A stretch of 64,000 nt of DNA from Methylomicrobium lacus LW14 (lineage in GTDB: Bacteria; Pseudomonadota; Gammaproteobacteria; Methylococcales; Methylomonadaceae), in assembly GCF_000527095.1 (NCBI RefSeq), contig NZ_AZUN01000001.1:3051501-3115500 (forward strand). The letters are read 5' to 3'. The notes under the pieces were generated by a model. That model ran no database searches. It was not told the origin of the DNA and saw nothing but the letters and a program-made list of their open reading frames with translations. Shown in pieces: positions 7,568 through 16,462 of this stretch; positions within the stretch are counted from its first letter, which is position 1, and each line of letters begins with the position of its first letter. Both the position numbers and the translations under genes were made by a program.

Positions 7568-8081
7568 ATGATCGAATCCATTGTTATCGCAGTTGTCGTT
7601 CTGCTCGCCGCCCTGCTGATTTATGCGACGACTAGACCCGATACCTTCCGCGTTGAACGATCGGCAACCATCAAAGCCCCCGCAGAAAAAATCTTTCCCC
7701 TGATCAACGATTTTCACCAATGGGAGCCCTGGTCGCCCTGGGAAAAAGTCGACCCCGCGCTATAGCGGAGCCGCCAGCGGCCAAGGCGCAATTTATGAAT
7801 GGAACGGCACCAAAGACATCGGCCAGGGTCGAATGGAAATCATCGAGTCATCGCCTCGCTCCAAAGTGTTAATCCAAATCAATTTCATCAAACCCTTTGC
7901 AGCTCAAAATACCATTGAATTCACGTTCGTAACCCATGGTAACTCCACGATCGTTACCCAGTCCATGTATGGACCCTGCTCTTATATTTCGAAGCTAATG
8001 GGCATATTTTTCAGCATGGACAAGATGGTGGGGCAAAAATATGAGGAAGGCCTCGCGAACCTGAAAGCCCTCAGCGAGTAA
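7568..8081 (+). pseudogene. SRPBCC (polyketide cyclase-like) family gene, frameshifted
   Basis: The first part (7568-7765) encodes an N-terminal membrane helix and FRVERSATIKAPAEKIFPLI, then DFHQWEPWSPWEKVDPAL, the typical start of SRPBCC/START-fold proteins. It stops at a TAG at 7763. In another frame the sequence resumes at once with YSGAASGQGAIYEW, then continues through 7833-8081 (RMEIIESS, FIKPFAAQNTIEF, SMYGPCSYISKLMGIFFSMD) to a normal end. Homologues have a few residues between the Pro-Ala-Leu and the Tyr-Ser-Gly, so a deletion of about 11 bases near 7760 is the simplest cause. A real pseudogene is likely; an assembly error is the alternative. Intact members bind hydrophobic ligands. 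Confidence 0.82.
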
Positions 8082-8106
8082 CTCTGTGGGCAAATGCTGG
8101 GAGGGT

Positions 8107-8239
8107 TGTGGATAGGGCTGTGCAAAACATTAAGCTTGAACTTATCCACAACCCATCCACAAATTGACGGCCATGCTAGCGACAACTTTCCATGTGGGAT
8201 AAGTCATTAATCGTTATGGCTTATTTTGCCTTATCCACA
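8107..8239. other. Cluster of DnaA-box-like sequences
   Basis: Two perfect TTATCCACA boxes (8142-8150 and 8231-8239) and one inverted near-match TGTGGATAG (8107-8115) occur in a gene-free stretch of about 400 bases (8082-8484). A weaker CCATCCACA lies at 8153-8161. The sequence to the right (8240-8400) is AT-rich. This could titrate or bind DnaA. A similar, stronger group is at 33020-33152. Confidence 0.5.
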
Positions 8240-8484
8240 ACATTTTCCAAGCTAATAGTAATAATAAAGTTTTAAATACTTTCATTTTATTATGATTAGA
8301 AGGTGTGTATTATTTTGATGAAAAAATAGATTACTATAAAAATCAAAAGGATACGAACATAAAAATGCAACTACAGAGTAAACCGCAAATATATCGTTGA
8401 CTTCGACTCCGCTCAGCCAACGGAAAAAATCAGCAACGGTCCGTCCATGATCCTTTGAAGGAGCCCTCCCTGGCATTCTTGAAT

Positions 8485-8997
8485 TTATATATCCATAAAC
8501 AACATCGGCAAGCCATAGGTCAAGACGAAATAGCCGAACGCCAGGACCAGGCTCGCCGCGCGATCGTAGAAAAAAACCTGCCGCAAAATGTAAGCGACGA
8601 TCGCGAGGTACCACAGTACCAAAAAAGCACCAATGCTGATCGAAATTTCTTCGGCTTTTTCCCGATGGTTCATCACCATCCAGAAATACAGCCCTTCGGT
8701 GAAGGTGGCCAGCGTCATGATGAAATTTTCGCAAATGAAAATAGCCGTGAACAATTGATAAAAATACTGCCGTTTTTTGAGCAGAATCAACAACACGGTG
8801 ATTGACGAAAATGCCATGATAGTCCGCAGCATGACTTCCAATGAGCCGTCCGCAGGATCGGCAATCAGGCCTTCGACTATCATCCCTGAGATCAGATAAA
8901 AAATGACCGTCTTCCACATGAACGATTTGGAAGGCGTTAAGTCGAGAGGATTATTGCGAAACCAGCAAAGCGCCAGATATTTGATTAACAAGCTCAT
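8485..8997 (-). CDS. Unknown integral membrane protein
   Basis: A 170-residue protein with about four to five predicted membrane helices (FYLISGMIVEGLI, IMAFSSITVLLILL, YQLFTAIFICENFIM, ISIGAFLVLWYLAIVAYIL, LVLAFGYFVLTYGLPML). The opening LIKYLALCWFRNNPLDLTPS and the overall helix pattern resemble Yip1/DUF1282-type small membrane proteins, but I cannot assign a family with confidence. It starts with ATG, is read alone leftward, and its neighbours (fructosamine kinase family upstream, DnaA-box region downstream) give no functional link. A longer open frame on the same strand (8282-8917) is only an overlapping shadow. Confidence 0.75.
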   Translation of the reverse strand: MSLLIKYLALCWFRNNPLDLTPSKSFMWKTVIFYLISGMIVEGLIADPADGSLEVMLRTIMAFSSITVLLILLKKRQYFYQLFTAIFICENFIMTLATFTEGLYFWMVMNHREKAEEISISIGAFLVLWYLAIVAYILRQVFFYDRAASLVLAFGYFVLTYGLPMLFMDI

Positions 8998-9113
8998 GAT
9001 CTAAATGACGTACAAAAATAATGGTTATTTTGGGTCAGGAAAATTTGCCATTATACCGATTGTGCTTGTGCGTAGCGATAATCAGAATCTCAAGCGGGCC
9101 GGGTAGGATCTGG

Positions 9114-9998
9114 TTAAACGCCGAGTTCGGCCAGCAATTGCAGCGTCATGTTTTCGGCCTGGCGTTGGTAGCCGCCGCCGAACAGATTCAGATGATTCAG
9201 GATGTGATAGAGGTTGTAAAGCGTCTTGCGGACCGGATAACCGGGATCGAGCGGCCAAGCTTCATTGTAGGCCTGATAGAACTCCCTGCCGTAGCCGTCG
9301 AACAATTCGGTCATCGCGATGTCGGCCTCGCGGTCGCCGTAATAACAGGCCGGATCGAAGATCACCGGATTGCCCTGCCTATCCGCCGCGCTATTGCCGG
9401 CCCAGAGATCGCCGTGCAGGAGCGAGGGCAGCGGCCGGTAGCCGTCGAACAGTGCGTCCAAAACGCCGCACAAGCGTTCGCCTTGGGTTTGCAGGCGGCC
9501 AAGGTAACCGTTCCGGCCGGACAGCTGCAACTGAAAGCCGAGACGCCGTTCGCGCCAGAATTCGACCCAGTCTTCGCTGCGCGTATTGACCTGCGGCGTG
9601 CTGCCGATCGTGTTGTCCCGGCTCCAGCCGAAATAAGACTGCTTGTGCCGATGCAATTCGGCCAGCTGGCGCCCGAGCAGACGCTGCGCCTGCTGGTTTG
9701 ATGCGCCGAATTCCAGATATTCGAGCACCAAAAAAGATTGTGAACCTGCCTCGCCGTGCACGATCGGAACCGGCGTGCGCACCGCGCCGCTGCCGGCGAT
9801 TTCCTGCAAGCCGTCGAATTCGGCTGCGAACATGTCTGCCAGTTCACGGCGGTTCAGCTTGACGAAATAAGACCGGTCGCGGCCTTGCAGCCGGTAGGCC
9901 GAGTTGATGTCGCCGCCGCCCAGGGGGTGCGCGGCGGCGAAGTGGAAGGATTGACCCGTTGCGAGACTGATCTGCTCTGAAATCGCCTGCCAGTTCAT
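9114..9998 (-). CDS. Fructosamine kinase family protein
   Basis: A 294-residue protein of the fructosamine/ketosamine-3-kinase family (E. coli YniA type), with an aminoglycoside phosphotransferase-like fold. Seen in sequence: the N-terminal PLGGGDINSAYRL nucleotide loop, FVKLNRR with the ATP-binding Lys, the Brenner motif LLHGDLWAGN (about residues 190-200, catalytic Asp) and VIFDPACYYGDREADIAM with the metal-binding Asp. The family phosphorylates sugar amines on glycated proteins or small metabolites, helping to reverse glycation. It ends next to an unknown membrane protein. The cytochrome gene lies 13 bases upstream on the same strand, so the two may be co-transcribed. Confidence 0.92.
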   Translation of the reverse strand: MNWQAISEQISLATGQSFHFAAAHPLGGGDINSAYRLQGRDRSYFVKLNRRELADMFAAEFDGLQEIAGSGAVRTPVPIVHGEAGSQSFLVLEYLEFGASNQQAQRLLGRQLAELHRHKQSYFGWSRDNTIGSTPQVNTRSEDWVEFWRERRLGFQLQLSGRNGYLGRLQTQGERLCGVLDALFDGYRPLPSLLHGDLWAGNSAADRQGNPVIFDPACYYGDREADIAMTELFDGYGREFYQAYNEAWPLDPGYPVRKTLYNLYHILNHLNLFGGGYQRQAENMTLQLLAELGV

Positions 9999-10011
9999 GG
10001 TACCGCGCTGA

Positions 10012-10578
10012 TTAAAGCGAGCCGAAATAAGCCGCCAGCGCTTTCATGTCGTCCTCGGAAAGCGTGCCGGCCATGCCCTGCATCGGACCGCTTTGACGGG
10101 TGCCCTCTTTGAAGTTCTTCAGCTGGGTCAGCAAATAGCCGGGATGCTGTCCCGCCAGTCGTGGAAACTGCCCATTGCCTTGCGCCTGCCCGCCATGACA
10201 ACCGAGGCACATCGCGCCCTTTTCCGCACCCGTTTTAGCCAACGCCGGATCGCCGCCGGCTTTCGCGGCGGGCTGGCCGGCAAAATAAGCGGCGACATTT
10301 TCGATATCCTGATCGTTCAAATTAGCGGCCATGCTCTGCATCATCGGATTGGCGCGGGCGCCGGATTTGAAGGCCTTCAGTTGCGCGGCAACGTAGGCCG
10401 GTTGCTGTGCCGCCAGATTCGGCCATTGCGCATTGCTGCTTTTACCGTTCGGACCATGACAGCCGACGCACATCGCGGCTTTCTCGGCGCCGGCCGCCGC
10501 ATCGGCCGCCAATGTCGGAAGCGCATAGGAATAAGCCAGGACAAGACACGCAGACAGGGAATGCTTCAGTGAAAACAT
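10012..10578 (-). CDS. Di-haem c-type cytochrome, cytochrome c4-like
   Basis: A 188-residue exported protein: signal peptide in the first 25 residues (SLSACLVLAYSYALPTLAADA) and two homologous halves, each with a haem c binding motif (MCVGCHGPNGKS near residue 38 and MCLGCHGGQAQG near 122) and a distal Met (PMMQSMAA and GPMQGMAG). This is the cytochrome c4 plan, a periplasmic electron carrier that usually feeds terminal oxidases. At about 20 kDa it has normal length. Transcription is leftward, with the fructosamine kinase family gene 13 bases downstream. No oxidase genes are in the window. Confidence 0.92.
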   Translation of the reverse strand: MFSLKHSLSACLVLAYSYALPTLAADAAAGAEKAAMCVGCHGPNGKSSNAQWPNLAAQQPAYVAAQLKAFKSGARANPMMQSMAANLNDQDIENVAAYFAGQPAAKAGGDPALAKTGAEKGAMCLGCHGGQAQGNGQFPRLAGQHPGYLLTQLKNFKEGTRQSGPMQGMAGTLSEDDMKALAAYFGSL

Positions 10579-10769
10579 AATCTACCTCATAATGGTTATT
10601 ATATGAATTAACTCTGGCGGGGTATTGAGTGCCGGAAAGGCCTTTTCAACACCTTTTTCACCAGTCTCTGGAACGCTCTGAGTGATCCTGCAACATACCA
10701 TTTTGAGCATTCACAGACAACTACTATCCGTCCCTCTCACAGCGTAAAAAGTTCAACCGGTTCAGCCTA

Positions 10770-11246
10770 ATGCAGCACAACACGAATCCCCCTTTTCCGG
10801 AACCGATGATCGGCGTCGGTGGCCTCTTGGTTAACAGGCAGAACCAGGTGCTGTTGATCAAGCGCGACAAACCGCCCGCACAGGGACTCTGGTCGGTGCC
10901 GGGCGGCAAGCTCGAAGCCGGCGAAGCGCTGATCGAATGCTGCCGGCGAGAAGTGAAGGAAGAGACGGGACTGGAGGTGAACGTGCTATCGATCGCCGCG
11001 GTGGTCGAACGGCGCATCGAAAACTTTCATTATGTGATTATCGATTTTTGGGTCGAATTAGTGGACGAGCAAAACAGCATCCCGGTTGCGGCAAGCGATG
11101 TCTCGGAGGCGCGCTGGGTAGACCTCGAAAAAATCGGCGATTATCCTTTGGTGACCGGATTATCCGAAATCATCCAGCGCGCTGCGCTCAAAGGGAGTGG
11201 CGGCTTATCCGATAAAGGCTTTACCGGTACGGACTTCATACTCTAA
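10770..11246 (+). CDS. Nudix hydrolase (ADP-ribose pyrophosphatase-like)
   Basis: A 158-residue protein with the Nudix box GGKLEAGEALIECCRREVKEETG (about residues 46-68), holding the metal-binding REVKEE core. The preceding RDKPPAQGLWSVPGG fits the Nudix fold. Such enzymes split nucleoside diphosphates linked to another moiety; the sequence looks like the ADP-ribose/NTP group with YjhB- or MutT-like members, but substrate cannot be decided. It is alone on its strand, and a perfect 11-bp hairpin with a T-run overlaps its stop region. Confidence 0.88.
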   Translation: MQHNTNPPFPEPMIGVGGLLVNRQNQVLLIKRDKPPAQGLWSVPGGKLEAGEALIECCRREVKEETGLEVNVLSIAAVVERRIENFHYVIIDFWVELVDEQNSIPVAASDVSEARWVDLEKIGDYPLVTGLSEIIQRAALKGSGGLSDKGFTGTDFIL

Positions 11247-11277
11247 ACAGCAGGACTTGCCGGCTGTTTAGAGTTTT
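11241..11277. terminator. Bidirectional hairpin terminator between Nudix and SulP genes
   Basis: A perfect 11-bp stem CTCTAAACAGC / GCTGTTTAGAG (11241-11251 and 11263-11273) with an 11-base loop, followed by TTTT. Its left arm covers the last codons of the Nudix gene. It lies between two converging genes and could serve both, although the T-run favours the rightward one. Confidence 0.75.
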
Positions 11278-11287
11278 CCTGCATAAC

Positions 11288-12895
11288 TCAGGCCACGGAA
11301 TGCGGCTTTTTTGCGCGTCCGTTGATGACGACCATCGCCTCGTGTTTTTTGATCTTTTCCTTGCCGTATAGATCGACCACTTGAACCTTGATATTGTCAT
11401 CGGGCGCTGCGGCTAAAAAGTCCTCGATCGTTTCGAGAATATCGTGATCGATAAACTGCGCCTTGCTGGCGTCGATCACGACCGTGCTGTTCTCTTCGAT
11501 CCCGAGGAAAAACTTGCGCAACAGAGCCTTGTTCAAGAACGACACATCCTTGTTCAGCGACAACACATAGTGCGAACCGTCCTGAGTCAAGGTGATCGCG
11601 GCATGGTAATTCGCCTTGATCACATAGAACATCCCAACCGCCATGCCGATCGCCATGCCCATCAATAAATCGGTCGCCAGGATAGCGCCGACCGTAATCG
11701 CAAACGGCAGAAACTGGCTGAATCCTTGCCGATAATATTTGATGAACAGTGCCGGCTTCGCCAGTTTATAGCCGGTTTGCAGCAAGATCGCGGCCAAACA
11801 GGCCAACGGGATGTAATTCAGGTATTGCGCAAAGAACAGCAGGCTGATCAACAAGCACACGCCATGCACGAAGCAGGCGACCCGAGTTCTGCCGCCCGCG
11901 TTGATATTCGCGGAACTGCGCACGATCACGGCCGTGATCGGCAGACCGCCCAGCATGCCGCTGATCATGTTGCCGACGCCTTGGGCCTTCAGTTCGCGAT
12001 TGGTCGGCGCGATGCGTTTTAGCGGGTCGAGTTTATCGACCGCTTCGAGGCTCAACAAAGTTTCCAGACTCGCGATGATCGCCATCGTGACCGCAACCGT
12101 ATAGATTTGCGGATTGGCCAGCGTGCTGAAATCCGGAAATATGAACTGATCGAAAAGAGCAGTAGGGTGCCCCAAAACAGGCAGAGTCACCAGGTGCTTA
12201 GCGCTGACCGCCCATTCCGGCGCATATGTCATTGCGGTCAGATTATAAGCCACGCCCCAGGCTACCGCGATCAACGGTCCGGGTATCATGCTGAAAAGTT
12301 TACGTTTCTTGAACCAGGACAATTCCCAAACGATCAGGATCAATAGCGCGACTACGCTGATTACGACCGCTCCGGGCGTAATCGCACGCAACGAATCAGC
12401 CAATTCAAAAAAGCTCGATCCGGCCGTTTCCTTCATGTAACTTTCGTCGCCCTCGAAACTCGCGTCGTAACCGGTCGCATGCGGAATCTGTTTGATGATC
12501 AGAATCAGCCCGATTGCCGCCAGCATGCCCTTGATCACCGCAGAATGGAAGAAAGCCCCGATCACGCCGGCCCGCAAATAGCCCAACACTAATTGCAAAA
12601 AGCCCGCGACAACAAGCGCGGTCAGGAAGCCCTGGAAACTGCCGATTTGTTCGATCGCATTCAAAACGATCACGGTCAAACCGGCGGCTGGCCCAGAAAC
12701 GCTGAGTTGTGAACCGCTCAGCCAGGCGACTATCAGCCCCCCGACCAGGCCCGCGATCAGGCCGGAAAACAGCGGCGCGCCCGAAGCCAACGCAATACCC
12801 AGACAGAGCGGCAGCGCGACTAAAAAGACGACGATGCCGGCGGGCACATCCCCCTTGATATGGTTGGTGTAGTATTTGAGGTGTTTGTGTATCAT
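11288..12895 (-). CDS. SulP-family anion transporter with STAS domain
   Basis: A 535-residue SLC26/SulP carrier. The membrane domain (about residues 15-430) begins with DVPAGIVVFLVALPLCLGIA and contains GLIAGLVGGLIVAWLSGSQLSVSGPAAG, the conserved substrate-binding helix region. The C-terminal STAS domain (about 440-530) includes NSTVVIDASKAQFIDHDILE. SulP carriers import sulfate, bicarbonate or dicarboxylates; the opening region resembles bacterial bicarbonate-type SulP proteins, but there is no carbonic anhydrase partner here, so the substrate is open. A LysR-type regulator lies 90 bases upstream on the same strand and may be co-transcribed or control it. Confidence 0.92.
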   Translation of the reverse strand: MIHKHLKYYTNHIKGDVPAGIVVFLVALPLCLGIALASGAPLFSGLIAGLVGGLIVAWLSGSQLSVSGPAAGLTVIVLNAIEQIGSFQGFLTALVVAGFLQLVLGYLRAGVIGAFFHSAVIKGMLAAIGLILIIKQIPHATGYDASFEGDESYMKETAGSSFFELADSLRAITPGAVVISVVALLILIVWELSWFKKRKLFSMIPGPLIAVAWGVAYNLTAMTYAPEWAVSAKHLVTLPVLGHPTALFDQFIFPDFSTLANPQIYTVAVTMAIIASLETLLSLEAVDKLDPLKRIAPTNRELKAQGVGNMISGMLGGLPITAVIVRSSANINAGGRTRVACFVHGVCLLISLLFFAQYLNYIPLACLAAILLQTGYKLAKPALFIKYYRQGFSQFLPFAITVGAILATDLLMGMAIGMAVGMFYVIKANYHAAITLTQDGSHYVLSLNKDVSFLNKALLRKFFLGIEENSTVVIDASKAQFIDHDILETIEDFLAAAPDDNIKVQVVDLYGKEKIKKHEAMVVINGRAKKPHSVA

Positions 12896-12985
12896 GAGAT
12901 TGACTCCGTTTTAAGGATGAGGCAATGGCACCTTGCAATCCAGTATAACTCGTTTCGAATCGATACTATATCAAAATTTTTAAAT

Positions 12986-13903
12986 TTACTGCTTTCCGCT
13001 TGACGCTCCTGCTTTAAACAACCATTCTCCAGCCTTTTCGGTAATCGCCCTGACGGCCGGATGCGGGGTTTTACGCTGCACCGAAATTGCATAATAACGG
13101 ATGATGGCTTCTTCGACCGCGCCGATTGCGATCAATTCATGTTTTCTCTCGATCTCGGCGTTGATCGCGGTCGGTGCGGCAATCACGCCGACGCCCGCCT
13201 GCGCGAACTCCTTCATCAACGCGCTGTCCTCGAACTCGCCGACGATCGCCGGATGAATGCGCCATTTGTCGAACCAGCGCTGTAAATGCGTCCGGATGCC
13301 GGTGTTCGACGCGGGCAGCAACAGCGGCGCATTATCGAGACAAGATGGAAATTCGCCCTGCAGACTCTCCGCCAGCGTTGCGGAGGCAAAAATGCTCAGG
13401 CCCGATTCGCCCAAGGGATCGCAAGATCCCCGGAAATCGAGATCGGGGGAAATCGGGCTGTCCGAAATGACCAGATCGAGCTTGTGCAGCAATAAATCGG
13501 TCAGCAAGGCATCCAGATCGTTTTCACTGCAATAAAAATGAATCGGCTCCGGAATATGTAAAGCCGGCTCCAGTAAGCGGTACGCAATCGATTTAGGCAC
13601 CACGTTATCGATGCCGACCTTGAAAGCCAGCGACGATTTCTTCGGTCGGTGACGCACCGCATTTTGCAGTTCGCTGCCGAGAGAAAAGATTTCATCCGCG
13701 TAAGACAGCACCAGCCGTCCGGCATCGGTCAGTTCCAGATGCCGGCCGACTCGATCGAACAAGGCCACGCCCATCGATTCTTCCAGGCAGCTCAACTGGC
13801 CGCTGATCGTTTGCGGCGTCAGATGCAGCTGCGCGCTGGCCTTGGCGATGCTCTTTTCCTTGGAGACCATCCAGAAATAGTGCAAGTGCTTGTAATTTAT
13901 CAT
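12986..13903 (-). CDS. LysR-type transcriptional regulator, NhaR-like
   Basis: A 305-residue LysR-family protein. The N-terminal winged helix-turn-helix (MINYKHLHYFWMVSKEKSIA then LHLTPQTISGQLSCLEESMG) has the NhaR signature, where Tyr-Phe-Trp opens the DNA-binding domain. The co-inducer domain follows (about 95-295). NhaR homologues respond to Na+ or envelope signals, for example in control of nhaA, but no antiporter is adjacent here. The gene precedes the SulP transporter on the same strand with a 90-base gap, so regulation of that carrier is the simplest inference. The 445-base region upstream (13904-14348) contains AT-rich dyads such as TTCGAAATCATTCGAA that could be operators. Confidence 0.88.
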   Translation of the reverse strand: MINYKHLHYFWMVSKEKSIAKASAQLHLTPQTISGQLSCLEESMGVALFDRVGRHLELTDAGRLVLSYADEIFSLGSELQNAVRHRPKKSSLAFKVGIDNVVPKSIAYRLLEPALHIPEPIHFYCSENDLDALLTDLLLHKLDLVISDSPISPDLDFRGSCDPLGESGLSIFASATLAESLQGEFPSCLDNAPLLLPASNTGIRTHLQRWFDKWRIHPAIVGEFEDSALMKEFAQAGVGVIAAPTAINAEIERKHELIAIGAVEEAIIRYYAISVQRKTPHPAVRAITEKAGEWLFKAGASSGKQ

Positions 13904-14348
13904 GTTACAGCATTACCCCTAGCGATTTGCTGAAAACCTACCTGCATCGTTAACAGACAAGGTACAGGGCCTTCCCCATTGCGGTTCATCATAACGCTAT
14001 TCCGATAAACAATCAGCCCAGCCAGGTCAGAATTTACCCGCGACATAGAAAATATTTTTTAATATCGGTTCGAAATCATTCGAATTAGACGATATATATA
14101 TCTAAAATATGATCTTACAGCCATTTAAAATTTCACTATACATCGAGTTTTTCGAATAATTTATCAAAGATATTCTGCTTTCCAAATATCTCGGGTCAGG
14201 ATAAGGTATGTTCCCATCGATTGGGGAGGACTCAAGGTCAAGAGGCTAAACAAGCGTCTTCGAACGCTTCCTGAGATCGGTTAACGTGATGTTGGCAAAC
14301 GATTAGCTCGGCTTCACCCTTCATTTCAGGAATTCATAGGCCTATCCG
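13904..14348. other. AT-rich intergenic region without a gene
   Basis: About 445 bases between the divergent LysR gene and the membrane protein at 14349. The middle (14040-14190) is AT-rich with the dyad TTCGAAATCATTCGAA near 14066. A short hairpin (AAGCG...CGCTT) lies near 14252. I see no protein gene or RNA gene here; it probably holds the two divergent promoters. Confidence 0.5.
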
Positions 14349-14807
14349 ATGAAAAAACTGATTGTTCTTGTTTTGAAAATTCAATATCTGACGCCCTTCC
14401 AGCGCAAAGCTTACGCAAGCGCCGGGCTGATCGGCAGCCTGATTTTGCTGCCCGACCTCTATTTGGCCGGCGCGCACACCCTGCTGGAATTCCTGCATAT
14501 CTTCTACGAATCGCTGTGTTTCATGCTCGAAGAGTTGATCGGGCATAGCCTGCACCTAGACAAGTACCATAGCCAGCTGATTCTATTTTATTCTCAAATC
14601 GCGATCGTTGCAGGGCTGGGCTATAAAACATGGAAAACAGCGCCGGGGCTTTATCGTCGTACCAAGGCCTATCTGCATGCTTCCTATCAGCAACTGCTTA
14701 AGGACGGCAAACAGATGTGGGCGGAAATGCCCGGCCGTAAACGTCTGAAAGTTTTGGCCGGTTGCGCGGCCGGCATGTTCGGCATTTATTTTTGGGTAAC
14801 CAGTTGA
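14349..14807 (+). CDS. Unknown membrane protein
   Basis: A 152-residue protein of no family I recognise. It has a short basic N-terminus (MKKLIVLVLKIQYLTPFQRK), a hydrophobic segment around residues 26-45 (GLIGSLILLPDLYLAGAHTL), a second around 75-92 (QLILFYSQIAIVAGLGYK) and a third at the C-terminus (VLAGCAAGMFGIYFWVTS). A helical charged stretch in between (YRRTKAYLHASYQQLLKDGKQMW) is probably cytoplasmic. Composition matches the chromosome, so it looks native. It stands alone upstream of the pyruvate carboxylase genes, with 150 bases between. Confidence 0.65.
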   Translation: MKKLIVLVLKIQYLTPFQRKAYASAGLIGSLILLPDLYLAGAHTLLEFLHIFYESLCFMLEELIGHSLHLDKYHSQLILFYSQIAIVAGLGYKTWKTAPGLYRRTKAYLHASYQQLLKDGKQMWAEMPGRKRLKVLAGCAAGMFGIYFWVTS

Positions 14808-14959
14808 ATGGAATCGCTCAATCTTTGATCGGCGTAATGCCTCAGCCAACTCTATCGCGACAGCCAAATCGTTCAAGAATCTGATATAGTGATAGCCTAT
14901 CGCCAAAGGCTTTAGTCTTCGCTTCAATAACGCCAGTTTCTCTGCTGCACAAGCCGTTT

Positions 14960-16378
14960 ATGTTACGCAAAATCCTAATCGCGAACCGCGGTGAAATCGC
15001 GGTGCGCATCATCCGCGCCTGTGCCGAGATGGGCATCCGTTCGGTCGCGATCTATTCCGAGGCCGACCGCTTTGCGCTGCATGTCAAAAAGGCCGACGAA
15101 TCCTATTGCATCGGCAGCGAGCCGGTCGCGGGCTATCTGAACATCTATGCGCTGGTCAATCTGGCTGCGGCGACCGGCTGCGACGCGATCCATCCAGGCT
15201 ACGGCTTTCTTTCCGAAAACGCGCAATTCGCCAAGGCCTGCGCCGAGCGCGGCCTGGTGTTCATCGGACCTTCGGCCGAGGTGATCGAGCGCATGGGCGA
15301 CAAGACCGAAGCCCGCAAAGCGATGATCGCGGCGGGACTGCCGGTCACGCCGGGTTCCGCCGGCAATCTGGACACGGTCGACGAGGCGCTTGAAGTCGCC
15401 GAAACGATCGGCTATCCGGTCATGCTGAAAGCGACCTCGGGCGGCGGCGGGCGCGGCATCCGCCGCTGCGATAGCCGCGATGAACTCAAGCGCAATTATG
15501 ACCGGGTCATCTCCGAAGCCGGCAAGGCCTTCGGCCGGGCCGAAGTGTTCCTCGAAAAATGCATCGTGAATCCGCGCCATATCGAGGTGCAGGTCCTGGC
15601 GGACAATCACGGCAATACGATTCATCTATACGAGCGCGACTGCTCGATCCAGCGCCGCAATCAAAAACTGATCGAAATTGCCCCGTCGCCGCAACTCGAA
15701 GAAGCGCAGCGCCAGTACATCGGCGGCCTCGCGGTACTCGCGGCGAAGGCGGTCGGCTACACGAACGCCGGCACGGTCGAGTTCTTGCTCGACGACCGGG
15801 ACCGCTTTTATTTCATGGAAATGAACACGCGCGTGCAGGTCGAGCACACGATCACCGAGACGATCACCGGCGTCGATATCGTCGAGGAGCAGATCCGCGT
15901 CGCGGCCGGTTTGCCCCTGCGCTTCAAACAAGAAGAAATTCACCGGCGCGGCTTCGCGATCCAGTTCCGGATCAATGCGGAAGACCCGCAGAACAATTTC
16001 CTGCCGAGCTTCGGCCGCATCTCGCGCTATTACGCGCCGGGCGGCCCCGGCGTCCGCACCGACACCGCGATCTATACCGGCTACGAGATACCGCCGTTCT
16101 ACGATTCGATGCTCGCGAAGGTGATCGTCAGCGCATTGACCTGGGAAGATGCGATCAAGCGCGGCGAAAGGGCGCTGCGCGACATGGGCCTGTTCGGAAT
16201 CAAGACCACGATACCGTATTACCTCGAAATCCTCCGCCATCCCGAATTCCGCGCCGGACAGTTCAATACCGGCTTCGTCGACAAACACCCGGAACTGGTC
16301 AATTACTCGCACAAACCCCGGCCCGAAGTGCTGGCCAGCGTGATCGCGGCCGCGATGGCCGCGCATACCGGCCTGTGA
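14960..16378 (+). CDS. pycA: Pyruvate carboxylase subunit A (biotin carboxylase)
   Basis: A 472-residue biotin carboxylase subunit that carboxylates enzyme-bound biotin with ATP and bicarbonate. Visible: the N-terminal MLRKILIANRGEIAVRI domain, the glycine-rich ATP-grasp loop KATSGGGGRGIRRC (about residues 156-169), and the active-site region MEMNTRVQVEHTITE (about 288-302). It resembles AccC, but the partner gene 85 bases downstream encodes the carboxyltransferase plus biotin carrier subunit. The pair therefore makes a two-subunit pyruvate carboxylase, forming oxaloacetate for anaplerosis. Genes for the oxaloacetate decarboxylase sodium pump beta and gamma subunits are absent. Confidence 0.9.
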   Translation: MLRKILIANRGEIAVRIIRACAEMGIRSVAIYSEADRFALHVKKADESYCIGSEPVAGYLNIYALVNLAAATGCDAIHPGYGFLSENAQFAKACAERGLVFIGPSAEVIERMGDKTEARKAMIAAGLPVTPGSAGNLDTVDEALEVAETIGYPVMLKATSGGGGRGIRRCDSRDELKRNYDRVISEAGKAFGRAEVFLEKCIVNPRHIEVQVLADNHGNTIHLYERDCSIQRRNQKLIEIAPSPQLEEAQRQYIGGLAVLAAKAVGYTNAGTVEFLLDDRDRFYFMEMNTRVQVEHTITETITGVDIVEEQIRVAAGLPLRFKQEEIHRRGFAIQFRINAEDPQNNFLPSFGRISRYYAPGGPGVRTDTAIYTGYEIPPFYDSMLAKVIVSALTWEDAIKRGERALRDMGLFGIKTTIPYYLEILRHPEFRAGQFNTGFVDKHPELVNYSHKPRPEVLASVIAAAMAAHTGL

Positions 16379-16462
16379 CCCATTAATGTCCACCAATGAA
16401 GTTTTTCGTGCCTTTTGTGTTTTTCGTGGACAATGCATAACATCAGCTAATAAGACTCAACG

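Noticed and set aside
8282..8917. Longer minus-strand frame overlapping the membrane protein 8485-8997
   Set aside because: Its product is full of Arg/His/Asp with no hydrophobic order, unlike the alternative frame with clear helices.
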